Source: Glebionis coronaria (lineage: Eukaryota > Streptophyta > Magnoliopsida > Asterales > Asteraceae). From it: a stretch of 64,000 nt of DNA. The DNA lies in contig CM046875.1 of assembly GCA_025667525.1 (NCBI GenBank), positions 438,228,617 to 438,292,616 of the forward strand. Reading direction: 5' to 3'. Numbering within the stretch: position 1 is the first letter of the stretch; each line of letters starts with the position of its first letter. A model generated the notes under the pieces. That model was given only the letters and a program-made list of their open reading frames with translations, was not told the DNA's origin and searched no databases. Positions 32,968 to 48,255 of this stretch are shown here, one piece after another. The position numbers were made by a program, and so were the translations under genes.

Positions 32968-35900
32968 TTTAACACCCCGAAAACTGGAAGGGTCCACTTA
33001 GGCATCATGGGGGTGCCACGTCTATGTTATCATGAACATTGATATATAAGTACTAAAATTTCGCAATAAAAACCTGTTATTACATCCCTAATAAATAAAA
33101 GTGCGGAAATTTAAATATAAAACGGTCCCAGTTGTTTAAAAATACAATAACAAACGAAGCATCATAGGCTTCTATCCAAGTCTTAGTCTAGTGCCAACAA
33201 CCCCAAAGTTTACAACAACGTTTTCTGCCGACTTTACCTTTCGTGAGATTTGACCAGAAGTGACACAAAAGATGATATTAATTAGTAAAGTAAAGTTGAC
33301 TGAACATGGACTGAAAATGGACTACAGAATCGTCGGCACGTCACATCCACGAGCTCCTGTCCCAGCTTAAGCATTCCTACCTGAGAAATAACATGTAAAC
33401 CGTCAACAAAAATTGTTGAGCGAGTAACGTAGGTTTAAGTAAAGTAGTATTGAACACAACACTCATTATATAGTAGTATCAAAAGTAATCATTTCAGAAG
33501 GGCTATGTGATCAGCATACCTTTCAAATGTATTATTGCATTAGCTCACGAAACCGAAACCTTAACGTAATCAATTTGCCCCTAAAGTGAGTGTTTGCTCA
33601 AACAACTCGTAATACCTCAAATGTAAATGCGTCACGTAATACAAGGACTGGGATTGTCAGTCCCGATGGATCCACCCATAACACTCGTGCTTTGCAAAGT
33701 AATGAAATAACTAACGGTTCATGATGAGGGGACTGTTGAGCATACTAAGCAATAATAGTTGCATCTAGTAATCACTGGAAGCAGCATACAAGTTCTCGAA
33801 TAGCATACAAGTAAAAAAATAATGAGTGTGTTCCATAAATGTGTATTTCTCACCCCGCGAGTAGTAAAAATATGTAATAACGGAAAGGGGATATGTACTC
33901 ACCTTTAGCAATTGATCACAAGAAAAAAGGGCTGAGCAAAATGGAGTCTTCACGGACCTATGCAATGGTGACGCATAGTAAGAAAGTGTTCAATGTAGCA
34001 AATAACGTTTTAGAAGTAACGTGACATAGTATGACCAAGTAACTTGCGTGCAATGGCGAGACCTATGCTTAAGATGAAATTTGACCAAAATACTTTGAAC
34101 CTATTGTAATAACATGACATTAACCTTATATGATGGTCCAAGCATTTATATGCGGGTTTCAAACACGTTTTGGGCTCGGTGCATAATGTTGAAGCATTGG
34201 ACTGAATTCAGTTTTCTGAAAATGGCTGTGAAGAGTTGGTCATATCTCAAAATCTATAATATTACAGGAGGTGAGAGTTTTTGACATGTAAAGGTATCTC
34301 TCTTACCTTTAAAAGTTGGGTAATTACAGCCCTAGAACTATTTCCAATCAACGGGAATTCCACTTTTAGTGACAGACTATTAAAACAGAAAGTTGTAAAC
34401 GTCTTTCGTACCCTTCGGTAAATTGAGCATAAATCCCAAACGGTAAAATATTTCGACACGAAACCAAAAAGAGAAGTTTTATTATCTTTGTACCTACTGT
34501 AAAAAGTTGTAAAATCATGTATTCAACCTTTTTAACCAAGTCAATTTACCCACGTTTTAAGCCTAATATTCAGATTTGACCTAGTTTAGTAAAACGACCA
34601 TTCCGGGTTCATCCGGACACTTCCCGTTTCCATCCAACTCACCACATACTATGTACATCAGTGGGTATCCATTTTACAATTAAAAACAAGGTCATATATT
34701 TAAAAAAAATTTGCCATGACCTGTTTGTTTCTGTGATGATTTCCATACTATAAAAACGACCCCATTTAGCAACCTAACCGCGAACACGCAACTCTTAAGC
34801 TATACCAACTCGCCACGCAAGTGTCCTAAGTCCTAATATGACCTAAGTATTCATAATATCAGTCGGTTTTACCCATGAGCTCAAAATTAATGACGAAAGT
34901 GAATCAAAAATGCTAATAACATCAAAATCGAAACACTAGTTAGGATTATACCTTCGCAACTAGTATGAATCAACCAAAACACGAACAATCTCGATTCCTT
35001 CTTCCTTGATCCTTAAATTTTCGTGGCCTTAGGACATAATAACATACCCAAATCAAAATTTTACTAAAAAAAATAAGGTTTTATGCATTGGAGCAACAAA
35101 AACAAACATAGGATTTTACAAAAACATCATCAAATCATAAGATTTGATGATTTTTTTTTACCTCATGGAAAAACTTGATGCATGTTAGAATTAACACATG
35201 GGTATAAATAAGAACCAAAAATTAGACATGGAATTAGTATTAATTTACCTCAATTAAAAAAAAATCTAAGGTTTGGGTGGTGTGGGTGTTTCATCGACCT
35301 CAAAGAGAAAGAATGAGATGACAACCCTTTTTTTTTGAAAGTTTACTGTGTGTTTTTTTTCAAGTGTAAGGTTAAATTTGGTCAAACAAGTCAACTTGGG
35401 CTCCATTGAGCCTAGCCCAGCTGAAATACCCAAGAAAAGGCCCAAAATATTTGGTGTTAACTCTCGAAATTTTACGGGTTTAAATAACGTGCTGATTCCA
35501 ACGAAAACCGAGACTCGTTTATGTTTAAAACGAAATTTCCTTAAAATAAATAGTAAATACTTGTTTGGCTCGAATTTCAATAAGTTGGATCAAGGAATCA
35601 AAAATAACTAGGAATCACATAATAATAATTTTTATCGGGGCGTTCGGACCCGAAAACTCAGTCCGACAGCCGGAAAACGTAAAAATGCAAAAGTTCACCA
35701 TTGCGTCCGTAGTTGTTCAAGATATCGATTTTCATTATTTTTGAGGCAAAGAGTCAATAATAAGCCATATAAAATGTGATGAAACCTCTAAGAAATTAAA
35801 ATTATAAAGTTTAGCCATTTCGCCAAATAATATCGTAAATTAGCGAAATCGATAGAATTTTATATTTAACTAAAATTTCGAGGATGGCACGTAATCACTG

Positions 35901-36094
35901 TAAAATAAATGAGAAATATGGTAAAAGTGTGAGTAAGCACGTATAACAAGTAAAAGAAAATTACCGAAAATCCGCGTTCTCACACGAGACCTCGTAAATC
36001 GTGAAATACTAAAAAAATCATAATAACCAATGAAAATCGAGTGAGTTGGAATATATAGTATAAAATAATTTACCAGAAAATACGAGTTCTCACA
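32968..36094 (-). repeat. LTR 1 (outer, 3' end of the array)
   Basis: 3,127 bp. The outermost bases read TTTAACACC where the others have TGTAACACC, a single change in the terminal dinucleotide. It contains the same 35.2-35.6 kb T/A-rich block as the others. Confidence 0.88.
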
Positions 36095-36109
36095 GTCGAT
36101 CCCCCTAAA
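36095..36109 (-). other. PPT before LTR 1
   Basis: Minus strand TTTAGGGGGATCGAC abuts TGTGAGAAC. The copy before LTR 2 (44396-44410) reads TTTAGGGGGGTCGAC. Confidence 0.6.
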
Positions 36110-39100
36110 GGAACTCTGGTCCCTCAGAGTTTAACTGGAGAAGGAAAAAGATGAGGATAAAATGCAATATTGAGGAGTATCACTAGCACAATGAAGGTTA
36201 CGAGGATAAATATACTAGAATTAAGAGTAACGTACTGTAATCACATGACAAGTAGTAATAAACCAAGAAGCATTGTCTTTCCATAAATAGAAAGAAATCA
36301 TGTTCATTAACGGGGGTGTACCCAATAAAAACTACACCCGGCTAAATTGTATCAATACGTAGCAAAGTTTTACAGTGAAACATTGAAATAACATCTGAAA
36401 TACATAAAGTACAGTACGTGGAAATAAGATGAAAATCTAAAGAAAACTAAGTAAGTTGGACAAGCAGGCGAGTTACCGTCTGTCGATAAGGGTTGATACG
36501 CTCCAACGATACGCGGTGCTAATTTACCTCTTTATTATGAAAATCAAGGCTTCACTTGGTTATAGTGTTAAAATATTAGAATGCCCTTAATTAATGAAAT
36601 CCGATAATATGGATTTATCAACGACTCGGAGATTCGAAATCAAATCATTTGTAAGAAAATCTTAAAACATTAATTTCCAAGATATCCATGAAAATGGTAA
36701 TTTGGGTAGAAAGACTAAAAATGAGTTTAAGAAGCATTCTTAGTCGCGGTTTTGTCAAAAATGGGTGGTTATAACCAACTCTTTAAATTAAGAAAGTAAT
36801 TTTTGATAGTTAAAAGCTTTATGAACCTATTCGAAAAGTTTTCAATAGAACTTATAATCTTTTTTTATAGATACTCATGGTGTGCTTAATGTATTTTCTT
36901 AGGGTTTTAACGGTTTAACCACATGTTTACGGATGTAAAACAATTGTCACCAATTGCCAGTATGTAGATAGCGGTATGAGAAAATCGATTTGATCATCGA
37001 GAAAACCTTTAAAGAAAAGATAAATCATCATAGCAATGATAAGACAGTAGGAAAATAAGGAATAATCAAGTCGTCGTTTCATAAGACATTCATAGTCCAA
37101 ATAATTTCACGTCGATCGATAAACGAACAAGAAATAAGATTCATACTACGTCTCTCAGATAAAATGAAGTAAAAGACAAGGTTAGTGCTTTGGAAAGCAA
37201 GCAACACATGGTTTGAACGTAATAACTTCGAGTCCAAAGGAAAACGAACATCATGGCGAATGGACATAATCACACATCTTCATCAGACGACGAACATATT
37301 TGTTAAATAAAAAAATGGCAACCGTAACACGGAGTCACATTACCGGGTTATCTTCATATCAGTCGTTATTTTATTAAAAGAATTAATTTAATGGTGCAAA
37401 CTTAAAATAAAATTTTGTGAATCCAACTCAAGTTAAGAAGCATTAATGACGAAATCCGTCAAAATGTTTTGTAGAATAACATGTCAACAATATCCGTCAA
37501 AATTTATTATAAGGCCGAAACCTTTAAACAATTATGTGGTCAAACGTCGGCTTGCGAGTCGACGAAAATAAGAATTTTCAATGCCTCTTTCAGTAATTTC
37601 TGAAAACACCAATTGATGACGACGAAAGAGTTATTTTATTTTTTTAGTGGTGGTAATCATTCAGAAGTCATAACAATCATGATGACTTTCGCTCGCACGT
37701 TCAACACACGCCGAAAAACTCGGATGGATAAATTCCCATTCGTTGGTAATCTCTTCATTCACATTGGAGGCGTTTCGAAGATGTAGGAACGTAACTCGAA
37801 AGGGTTAGGTAAAGAAGCGATTATCGAAATGCTACAACTTCCAAATCCAGAATCTGTGACCGAAAATTCAACGGAGAGTCGACAATATGTCCATCAAGAA
37901 GATAATTCAAAGGAGTTTTCGAGTGAGGTTGATAGTCAAAACGTACCCGCATATGAGGAATCTATTCAAAAGAAGATGAAGGTATATATGCGGATTCTCC
38001 CTATTTGGACTACTTGCATATGAGACAAAAATTTCGTCTTTCAAAAAATTTCGAGTAAAAGTTGATCCTTATCAAGATCATAAGGTGACTACTCATAAGC
38101 TTTGCATGGCTCCTTCTAAATTATACGTAGGTGCACAACTACGTATAATTAGGAATAGCAATGCAACGTTTAGTTCGTCAAACTAGTTTTAGGGTATCTT
38201 ATATATACCTATGCACCTTTTATGTTACCTTTCTAAAAGTAGATCTCGAGATAAGTTTGAAACCATTAAATTGTGAAAATAAGGCAATTTTGCAAACGTT
38301 GTATTTTCATTATTAATATCTCGAAAATCTTCGGCGATAACAATTGTTGTATAGTATTCAGATGAATCAACCCATAAAACAATGTAAGGTCAAATTTATT
38401 AACCATTGTTACAAAGAACTATTAAAATAGCAAGTGGTTTGCATGAGAGTATGGCAAAATTGACTTATCAATCGATCAATAAGGTGATGACAAAATGATA
38501 GGATTTTCGAGAGTTTAACCAATATTATCGTAATGTACATGACAATTGATTGCGATGAAAAATACGAAGAAAAGAAATCTCAATTGCGGTCTAAGGAGGC
38601 GAATCACGAATAGCAAAACAAGAGATAAGATATAACGACATATACAACATGTATATAAAAAGGGATCCGTGAAAGCGTACGTTTTTTGTTATTTGGTGAA
38701 ATCATGACTTTTACAACAATGTAACATTCTTTGTCCAAACACCACTTAATCGCGTAAATTTTCCGTCTTGGTATATGAAATTGTTTTCAACGCATAAAAT
38801 AGTTAGGTGCATGTAAAGATATAACAAGTTTTCTTTATTTTATATCTTTAAATTCATAAAGAATTGAATGCATGATCAATATCCTTAGAAAATAATCTTA
38901 ATTTACTACGCGTTAAAAAAGAGAAATCGCTCTCGCGGGCAACTTCTTAACAGATCTCGGTCAATCATTTTAAATTTGTACGAGGAGTCCTTATCGACGT
39001 AATTCAAATTAAGTTTATTGAAACTTTAAAGATTAGGGTTCGTATATCATAACTTGGGGTCTTGTTTAATTATGGTTCTCGACCATACACTTAGGACGAT

Positions 39101-41250
39101 ATGATAACATATTAAGTTGCATAAGGTTAAATTAGTAAAAGTAATGAAGGGTTTTTCTTTACTGTTCAAGGTAACACATTTGAATTTTCGGTAAGTAAAA
39201 GGTTCACTTTTAGAAGTTACCATTCTCGGAAACATTTATCACTTTGAAAACGTTTGAGTAATTTAATAGAGTTTGTCTATTACTTACAAAAGTATGTTCG
39301 TTTACTTAGTATAACATGAAGTGTGCTTACTAAATGTAAGAAAAGTTTTATTTCTTAAACACTTTATAATTAATATTTTCCGTCATTCTTTACGATGTGT
39401 TAATGTTGGTTAAAATATCCGAATGATTTGGCCAGCAACTTTTGACTTTTATTTGGCTTTTCCTTCGTCATTTCAAAACGTTATAATCGTTATAATTGAA
39501 TTCTTATTATACGTTATTATGTTTTACAAAGCATTCCACAAGTTTTATACATTTTTTGTTGACTTTTGCAAGTTAATATCTCGCCTGTATAATTTATCAT
39601 TTTTGTATATATATTTAGTCAAAACTAATTCGGTCAAATTGACCCGCTAAATTATATTTTCGCGTTTCGGACTCAAAGAGATTTTGTATAAAATGACATT
39701 TTTGACAACTTTTCAGTTATAGCCGAGACTTTAATCTCGACGTAAAATGACCAAAATATCCTTGTAAAATCTGCTGAACTTTGACTTTTTATTCAAAAAA
39801 ACACAGGTTTGACTTTCTGTTTTGACCCGTTAAATCGTATTTTAAGAACTTGACCTCAAAAGAGATTTTATGCAAAACGTCGATCCGAACAACTTTCGTG
39901 TCTCGCCCGAAGGCTGCAACGGAACAGAAGGCGTTCGAAATTTACATTGAAAATCAGATCAGAAGTTACATGTACGTATTTTGCTGTTTGAAAAATTCAT
40001 ATAAAATAAAAACTCGTTTTCGACATAACTTCTTCGTTATTTAGAGTTAAAGGGTGTGCGAATAACCAAAACGAGCGTAAAAATAAGCTCTTTCATTCTG
40101 TAAAACTGTAAATAAAATTTGACATGATTTCGGACCTCGAAATGCGTGTACATCAGCAAACTTTATTTATATTATTTTTCTCAAATTTTCAATTGCCACA
40201 AAATATTCGTTATAAGGAATTAGAAGTCGAATTCTATATCAAAACGACCGTCTCAACTAGCTTTATCATTTTATTCGGCTAAAAATGAAATTTATAAAAA
40301 TCTCGAACTTCGTTATGCGTGCTAAAGAATTCTGCAGCGCGTTAAATTTTATAAGGGGGCGTTTGGATCATGATTTTTTTTAGCTTTTCAGTTGTCGCCA
40401 ATTCCTTATTGTCTAACTTCTTTCACCAACAATTTTCATTTACCACTTCGTATACGCACATGGCTTATAAATTCAAAAACGACGAAAAATACACATTTCA
40501 TAAGAATGAATGAAAGTAGCGGCAGAAGGGCGTTTAAAGAATACTAGTCAACAAGACTACAAACAAAAGAAACGGACAACGTTCTTGACTTAATTTTCAA
40601 TATACGAAGTAAAAACTTCATAGGCGTGCGATTTCTTCCAAACTCATAATAGATACCAAAGAAAAGGCGAAATATCAATAAGTCGCGCTCCCAAGTATAT
40701 GATATTTTAAATGAGGAAGAATATTAGAAATCTATATGCGTAAAGCCGTAATGCAATCAATCGTTACGAAACAGACGTTTAGCTAAAAATGAGCATGACC
40801 TTTCCGAAACGTAAGCGAATATTATAATTCGAAGTCGAAAGAAGAATAATCAATGAAACATGAAATTTAGAGCAATGTTCAAATGTCAAGTAATACGGTG
40901 ACATAAATGAGTAGCAAAGCGAGATTTAGAAAGATCTCATCGACTAAAACGCTTAGAATATCTCAACTGGAGTTATCGCGAAAACTCGCGCAAACGATAA
41001 AGGCAAGTCGTTAGAAATAGTCGGTATAGAAAAATCGGAAGAATACAAGAATAAAGTAATGAATACCGTAGTAAATTATATAAGTCTCAATATAGGTATA
41101 ACTCAAGCGATAGTAAAGATTAGAGAGTACCCATAGATGTTTACCGTTCCTAGCAGATTTTGTATTTGACACTAAGACTCGAAAAATAAAATTGAAAACA
41201 TTGTAGTTATAGACCAAGTTTGAAAAATGACTTAGTTCCCTATAACCAAG

Positions 41251-41262
41251 TCTCTAATATCA
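41251..41262 (-). other. Primer binding site of internal region A
   Basis: Minus strand TGATATTAGAGA, three bases from the LTR 2 end, is a decayed form of the tRNA-Met site. The region B copy at 49747-49758 is TGGTATTAGAGA. Confidence 0.6.
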
Positions 41263-41265
41263 ATC

Positions 41266-44200
41266 TGTAACACCCTAAAAACTGGAAGGGTCCACTTAGG
41301 CATCATGGGGGTGCCACGTCTATGTTATCATGAACACTGATATATAAGTACTAAAATTTCGCAATAAAAACCTGTTATTACATCCCTAATTAAATAAAGT
41401 GCGGAAATTTAAATATAAAACAGTCCCAGTCGTTTAAAAATACAATAACAAACGAAGCATCATAGGCTTCTATCCAAGTCTTAGTTTAGTGCCAACAACC
41501 CCAAAGTTTACAACAACGTTTTCTGCCGACTTTACCTTTCGTGAGATTTGACCAGAAGTGACAAAAAAGATGATATTAATTAGTAAAGTAAAGTTGACAG
41601 AACATGGACTGAAAATGGACTACAGAATTGCCGGCACGTCACATCCACGAGCTCCTGTCCCAGCTTAAGCATTCCTACCTGAGAAATAACATGTAAACCA
41701 TCAACAAAAATTGTTGAGCGAGTAACATAGGTTTAAGTAAAGTAGTATGGAACACAACACTCATTATATAGTAGTATCAAAAGTAATCATTTAAGAAGGG
41801 CTATGTGATCAGCATACCTTTCAAATGTATTATTGCATTAGCTCATGAAACCGAAACCTTAACGTAATCAATTTTCCCCTAAAGTGAGTGTTTGCTCAAA
41901 CAACTCGTAATACCTCAAATGTAAATGCGTCACGTAATACAAGGACGGGGATTGTCAGTCCCGATGGATCCACCCATAACACTCGCGCTTTGCAAAGTAA
42001 TGAAATAACTAACGGTTCATGATGAGGGGACTTTTGAGCACACTAAGCAATAATAGTTGTATCTAGTAATCACTAGAAGCAGCATACAAGTTCTCGAATA
42101 GCATACAAGTAAAAAAATAATGAGTGTGTTTCATAAATGTGTATTTCTCACTCCGCGAGTAGTAAAAATATGTAATAACGAAAAGGGGCTATGTAGTCAC
42201 CTTTAGCAATTGATCACAAGGAAAAAGGGCTGAGCAAAATGGAGTCTTCACGGACCTATGCAATCGTGACGCATAATAAGAAAGTGTTCAATGTAGCAAA
42301 TAACGTTTTAGAAGTAAGGTGACATAGTATGACCAAGTAACTTGCGTGCAATGGCGAGACCTATGATTAAGATGAAATTTGACCAAAATACTTTGAACCT
42401 ACTGTAATAACATAACATTAACCTTATATGATGGTCCAAGCATTTATATGCAGGTTTCAAACACGTTTTGGGCTCGGTACATAATGTTGAAGCATTGGAC
42501 TGAATTCAGTTTTCTGAAAATGGCTGTGAAGAGTTGGTCATATCTCAAAATCTATAATATTACAGGAGGTGAGAGTTTTTGACATGTAAAGGTATCTCTC
42601 TTACCTTTAAAAGTTGGGTAATTACAGCCCTATAACTATTTCAAATCAACGAGAATTCCACTTTTAGTGACAGACTATCAAAACAGAAAGTTGTAAACGT
42701 CTTTCGTACCCTTCGGTAAATTGAGCATAAATCACAAACGGTAAAAGATTTTGACACGAAACCAAAAAGAGAAATTTTATTATGTTTTTACCTACTGTGA
42801 AAAGTTGTAAAATCATGTATTCAACCTTTTTACCCAAGTAAATTTACCCACGTTATAAGCCTAATATTCAGATTTGACCTAGTTTAGTAAAACGACCATT
42901 CCGGGCTCATCCGGACACTTCCCGTTTCCATCCAACTCACCACATACTATGTACATCAGTGGGTATCCATTTTACAATTTAAAACAAGGTCATATATTTA
43001 AGAAAATTTTGTCATGACCTGTTTGTTTCTATGGTGATTTCCATACTATAAAAACGACCCCATTTAGCAACCTAACCGCGAACACGCAACTCTTAAGCTA
43101 TACCAAATCGCCACGCAAGTGTCCTAAGTCCTAATATGACCTAAGTATTCATAATCTCAGTGGTTTTTACCCATGAGCTCAAAATTAATTACCAAAGTGA
43201 ATCAAAAATGCTAATAACATCAAAATCGAAACACTAGTTAGGATTATACCTTCGCAACTAGTATTAATCAACCAAAACACGAACAATCTCGATTCCTTCT
43301 TCCTTGATCCTTAAATTTTCGTGGCCCTAGGACATAATAACATACCCAAATCAAAATTTTACCAAACAAAATAAGGTTTTATGCATTGGAGCAACAAAAA
43401 CAAACATAGGATTTTACAAAAACATCATCAAATCATAAGATTTGATGATTTTTTTTTACCTCATGGAAAAACTTGATGCATGTTAGAATTAACACATGGG
43501 TATAAATAAGAACCAAAAATTAGACATGGAATTAGTATTAATTTACCTCAATTAAAAAAAAATCAAAGGTTTAGGTGGTGTGGGTGTTTCATCGACCTCA
43601 GAGAGAAAGAAGGAGATGACAACCTTTTTTTTGTTTGAAAGTTTACTGTGTGTTTTTTTTTCAAGTGTAAGGCTAAATTTGGTCAAACAAGTCAACTTGG
43701 GCTCCCTTGAGCCTAGCCCAGCTGAAATACCCAAGAAAAGGCCCAAAATATTTGGTGTTAACTCTCGAAATTTTACGGGTTTAAATAACGTGCTGTTTCC
43801 AACGAAAACCGAGACTCGTTTATGTTTAAAACGAAATTTCCTTAAAATAACTAGTAAACACTTGTTTGGCTCGAATTTCAATAAGTTGGATAAAGGAATA
43901 AAAAATAACTAGAAATCACATAATAATAATTTTTATCGGGGCGTTCGGACCCGAAAACTCAGTCCGACAGGCGGAAAACGTAAAAATGCAAAAGTTCACC
44001 ATTGCGTCCGTAGTTGTTCAAGATATCGATTTTCATTATTTTTGAGGCAAAGAGTCAATAATAAGCCATATAAAATGTGATGAAAACTCGAAGAAATTAA
44101 AATTATAAAGTTTAGGCATTTCGCCAAATAATATCGTAAATTAGCGAAATTGATAGAATTTTATATTTAACTAAAATTTCGAGGATGGCACGTAATCACT

Positions 44201-44395
44201 GTAAAATAAATGGGGAATATGGTAAAAGTGTGAGTAAGCACGTATAACAAGTAAAAGAAAATTACCGAAAATCCGTGTTCTCACACGAGACCTCGTAAAT
44301 CGTGAAATACTAAAAAAATCATAATAACCAATGAAAATCGAGTGAGCTGGAATAAATAGTATAAAATAATTTACTTGAAAATACGAGTTCTCACA
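41266..44395 (-). repeat. LTR 2 (shared middle LTR)
   Basis: 3,130 bp, with a PBS on its left and a PPT on its right. It serves as 5' LTR for region A and 3' LTR for region B, the hallmark of a tandem array. Confidence 0.9.
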
Positions 44396-47300
44396 GTCGA
44401 CCCCCCTAAAGGAACTCTGGTCCCTCAGAGTTTAACTGGAGAAGGAAAAAGATGATGATAAAATGCAATATTGAGGAGTATCACTAGCACAATGAAGGTT
44501 ACGAGGATAAGAATACTAGAATTAAGAGTAACGTACTGTAATCACATGACAAGTAGTAATAAACCAAGAAGCATTGTCTTTCCATAAATAGAAAGAAATC
44601 ATGTTCATTAACGGGGGTGTACCCAAAAGAAATAAAAACTACACCCGGCTAAATTGTATCAATACGTAGCAAAGTTTTACAGTGAAACAATGAAATAACA
44701 TCTGATATACATAAAGTACAGTACGTGGAAATAAGATGAAAATCTGAAGAAAACTAAGTAAGTTTGACAAGCAGGCGAGTTACCGTCTGTCGATAAGGGT
44801 TGACACGGTCCAACGATACGCGGTGCTAATTTACCTCTTTATTATGAAAATCAAGGCTTCACTTGGTTACAGTGTTAAAATATTAGAATGCCCTTAATTA
44901 ATGAAATCCGATAATATGGATTTATCAACGACTCGGAGATTCGAGATCAAATCATTTGTAAGAAAATCTTAAAACATTAATTTCCAAGATAACCATGAAA
45001 ATGGTAATTTGGGTAGAAAGACTAAAAATGAGTTTAAGAAGCATTCTTAGTTGCGGTTTTGTCAAAAATGGGTGGTTATAACCAACTCTTTAACTTAAGA
45101 AAGTCATTTTTTATAGTTAAAAGCTTTATGAACCTATTCGAAAAGTTTTCAATAGAACTTATAATCTTTTTTATAGATACTCACGGTGTGCTTAATGCAT
45201 TTGCTTAGGGTTTTAACGGTTTAACCACACGTTTACGGATGTAAAACAATTGTCACCAATTGCCAGTATGTAGATAGCGGTATGAGAAAATCGATTTGAT
45301 CATCGAGAAAATCTTTAAAGAAAAGATAAATCATCATAGCAATGATAAGACAGTAGGAAAATAAGGAATAATCAAGTCGTCGTTTCATAAGACATTCATA
45401 GTCCAAATAATTTCACGTCGATCGATAAACGAACAAGAAATAAGATTCATACTACGTCTCTCAGATAAAATGAAGTAAAAGACAAGGTTAGTGCTTTGGA
45501 AAGCAAGCAACACATGGTTTGAACGTAATAACTTCGAGTCCAAAGGAAAACGAACATCATGGCGAATGGACATAATCACACATCTTCATCAGACGACGAA
45601 CATATTTGTTAAATAAAAAAAATGGCAACCGTAACACGGAGTCACATTACCGGGTTATCTTCATATCAGTCGTTATTTTATTAAAAGAATTAATTTAATG
45701 GTGCAAACTTAAAATAAAATTTTGTGAATCCAACTCAAGTCAAGGAGCATTAATGACGAAATCTGTCAAAATTATTGTAGAATAACATGTCAACAATATC
45801 CGTCAAAATTTATTATAAGGCCGAAACCTTTAAACAATTATGTGGTCAAACGTCGGCTTGCGAGTCGACGAAAATAAGAATTTTCAATGCCTCTTTCAAT
45901 AATTTCTGAAAACACCAATTGATGACGACGAAAGAATTATTTTATTTTTTTAGTGGTGGTAAATCATTCGGAAGTCATAACAATCATGATGACTTTCGCT
46001 CGCACGTTCAACACACGCCGAAAAACTCGTTTGGATAAATTCCATTCGTTGGTAATCTCTTCATTCACATTGGAGGCGTTTCGAAGATGTAGGAACGTAA
46101 CTCGAAAGGGTTAGGTAAAGAAGCGATTATCGAAATGCTACAACTTCCAAATCCAGAATCTGTGACCGAAAATTCGACGGAGAGTCGACAATATGTCCAT
46201 CAAGAATATAATTCAAAGGAATTTTCGAGTGGGGTTGATAGTCAAAAGGTACCCGCATATGATGAATCTATTCAAAAGAAGATGAAGGTATATATGCGGA
46301 TTCTCTCTATTTGGACTACTTGCATATGAGACAAAAATTTCGTATTTCAAAAAATTTCGAGTAAAAGTTGATCTTTATCAAGATCATAAGGTGACTACTC
46401 ATAAGCTTTGCATGGCTCCTTCTAAATTATACGTAGGTGCACAACTACGTATAATTAGGAATAGCAATGCAACGTTTCGTTCGTCAAACTAGTGTTAGGG
46501 TATCTTATATATACCTATGCACCTTTTATGTTACCTTTCTAAAAGTAGATCTCGAGATAAGTTTGAAACCATTAAATTGTGAAAATAAGGCAATTTTGCA
46601 AACGTTGTATTTTCATTATTAATATCTCGAAAATCTTCGGCGATAACAATTGTTGTATAGTATTCAGATGAATCAACCTATAAAACAATGTAAGGTCAAA
46701 TTTATTAACCATTGTTACAAAGAACTATTAAAATAGCAAGTGGTTTGCATGAGAGGATGGCAAAAGTGACTTATCAATCGATCAATAAGGTGATGACAAA
46801 ATGATAGGATTTTCGAGAGTTTAACCAAAATTATCGTAATGTACATGACAATTGATTGCGATGAAGAATACGAAGAAAAGAAGTCTCAATTGCGGTCTAA
46901 GGAGGCGAATCACGAATAGCAAAACAAGAGATAAGATATAACGGCATATACAACATGTATATAAAAAGGGATCCGTGAAAGCGTACGTTTTATGTTATTT
47001 GGTGAAATCATGACTTTTACAACAATGTAACATTCCTTGTCCAAACACCACTTAATCGCGTAAATTTTCCATCTTGGTATATGAAATTGTTTTCAACGCA
47101 TAAAAGAGTTAGGTGCATGTAAAGATATAACAAGTTTTCTTTATTTTATATCTTTAAATTCATAAAGAATTGAATGCATGATCAATATCGTTAGAAAATA
47201 ATCTTAATTTACTACGCGTTAAAAAAGAGAAATCGCTCTCGCGGGCAACTTCTTAACAGATCTCGGTCAATCATTTTAAATTTGTACGAGAAGTCCTTAT

Positions 47301-48255
47301 CAATGTTTCTCATGAAAGACGTAATTCAAATTAACTTTATTGAAACTTTAAAGATTCGGGTTCGTATATCATAACTTGGGGTCTTGTTTAATTATGGTTC
47401 TCGACCATACACTTAGGACGATATGATAACATATTAAGTTGCATAAGGTTAAATTAGTAAAAGTAATGAAGGGTTTTTCTTTAGTGTTCAAGGTAACACA
47501 TTTGAAGTTTCGGTAAGTAAAAGGTTCACTTTTAGAAGTTACCATTCTCGGAAACATTCATCACTTTGAAAACGTTTGAGTAATTTAATAGAGTTTGTCT
47601 ATTACTTACAAAAGTATGTTCGTTTACTTAGTATAACATGAAGTGCGCTTACTAAATGCAAGAAAAGTTTTATTTCTTAAACACTTTATAATTAATATTT
47701 TCCGTCATTCTTTACGATGTGTTAATGTTGGTTAAAATATCCGAATGATTTGGCGAGCAACTTTTGACTTTTATTTGGCTTTTCCTTCGTCATTTCAAAA
47801 CGTTATAATCGTTATAATTGAATTCTTATTATACGTTATTATGTTTTAAAAAGCATTCCACAAGTTTTATACATTTTTGTTGACTTTTGCAAGTTAATAT
47901 CTCGCCTGTATAATTTACCATTTTGTATATATATTTAGTCAAAACTAATTCGGTCAAATTGACCCGCTAAATTATATTTTCGCGTTTCGGACTCAAAAAG
48001 ATTTTGTATAAAATGACATTTTTGACAACTTTTCAGTTATAGCCGAGACTTTAATCTCGACGTAAAATGACCAAAATATCCTTGTAAAAATCTGCTGAAC
48101 TTTGACTTTTTATTCAAAAAAAACACAGGTTTAACTTTCAGTTTTGATCCGTTAAATCGTATTTTAAGAACTTGACCTCCAAAGAGATTTTATGCAAAAC
48201 GTCAATCCGAACAACTTTCGTGTTTCGCTCGAAGGCTGAAACGGACCAGAAGGCG

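Larger units (their letters stand above)
36095..41265 (-). other. Internal region A, non-coding
   Basis: 5,171 bp with no long ORF. A 64-codon ORF (37079-37273, -) is identical at protein level in copy B, but the DNA copies are so similar that this is weak evidence. A + strand 64-codon ORF at 37829 differs at several residues between copies (37829 against 46135), arguing against function. No pol motif could be found. Confidence 0.75.

Noticed and set aside
35197..35210. TATAAATAAG on the + strand of the tandem LTRs as evidence for + orientation
   Set aside because: PBS and PPT positions both require minus orientation; the TATA-like word in AT-rich DNA is not decisive.
35266..35611. 104-110 codon ORFs on both strands repeated in all three tandem LTRs (also 43552-43912 and 52059-52410)
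   Set aside because: Their conservation follows from the ~97% identity of the LTR copies; reading ends shift with small indels and no motif is recognisable.
37079..37273. 64-codon minus-strand ORF identical in both internal regions of the tandem array
   Set aside because: Short, no start context or domain, and the DNA copies are nearly identical anyway.
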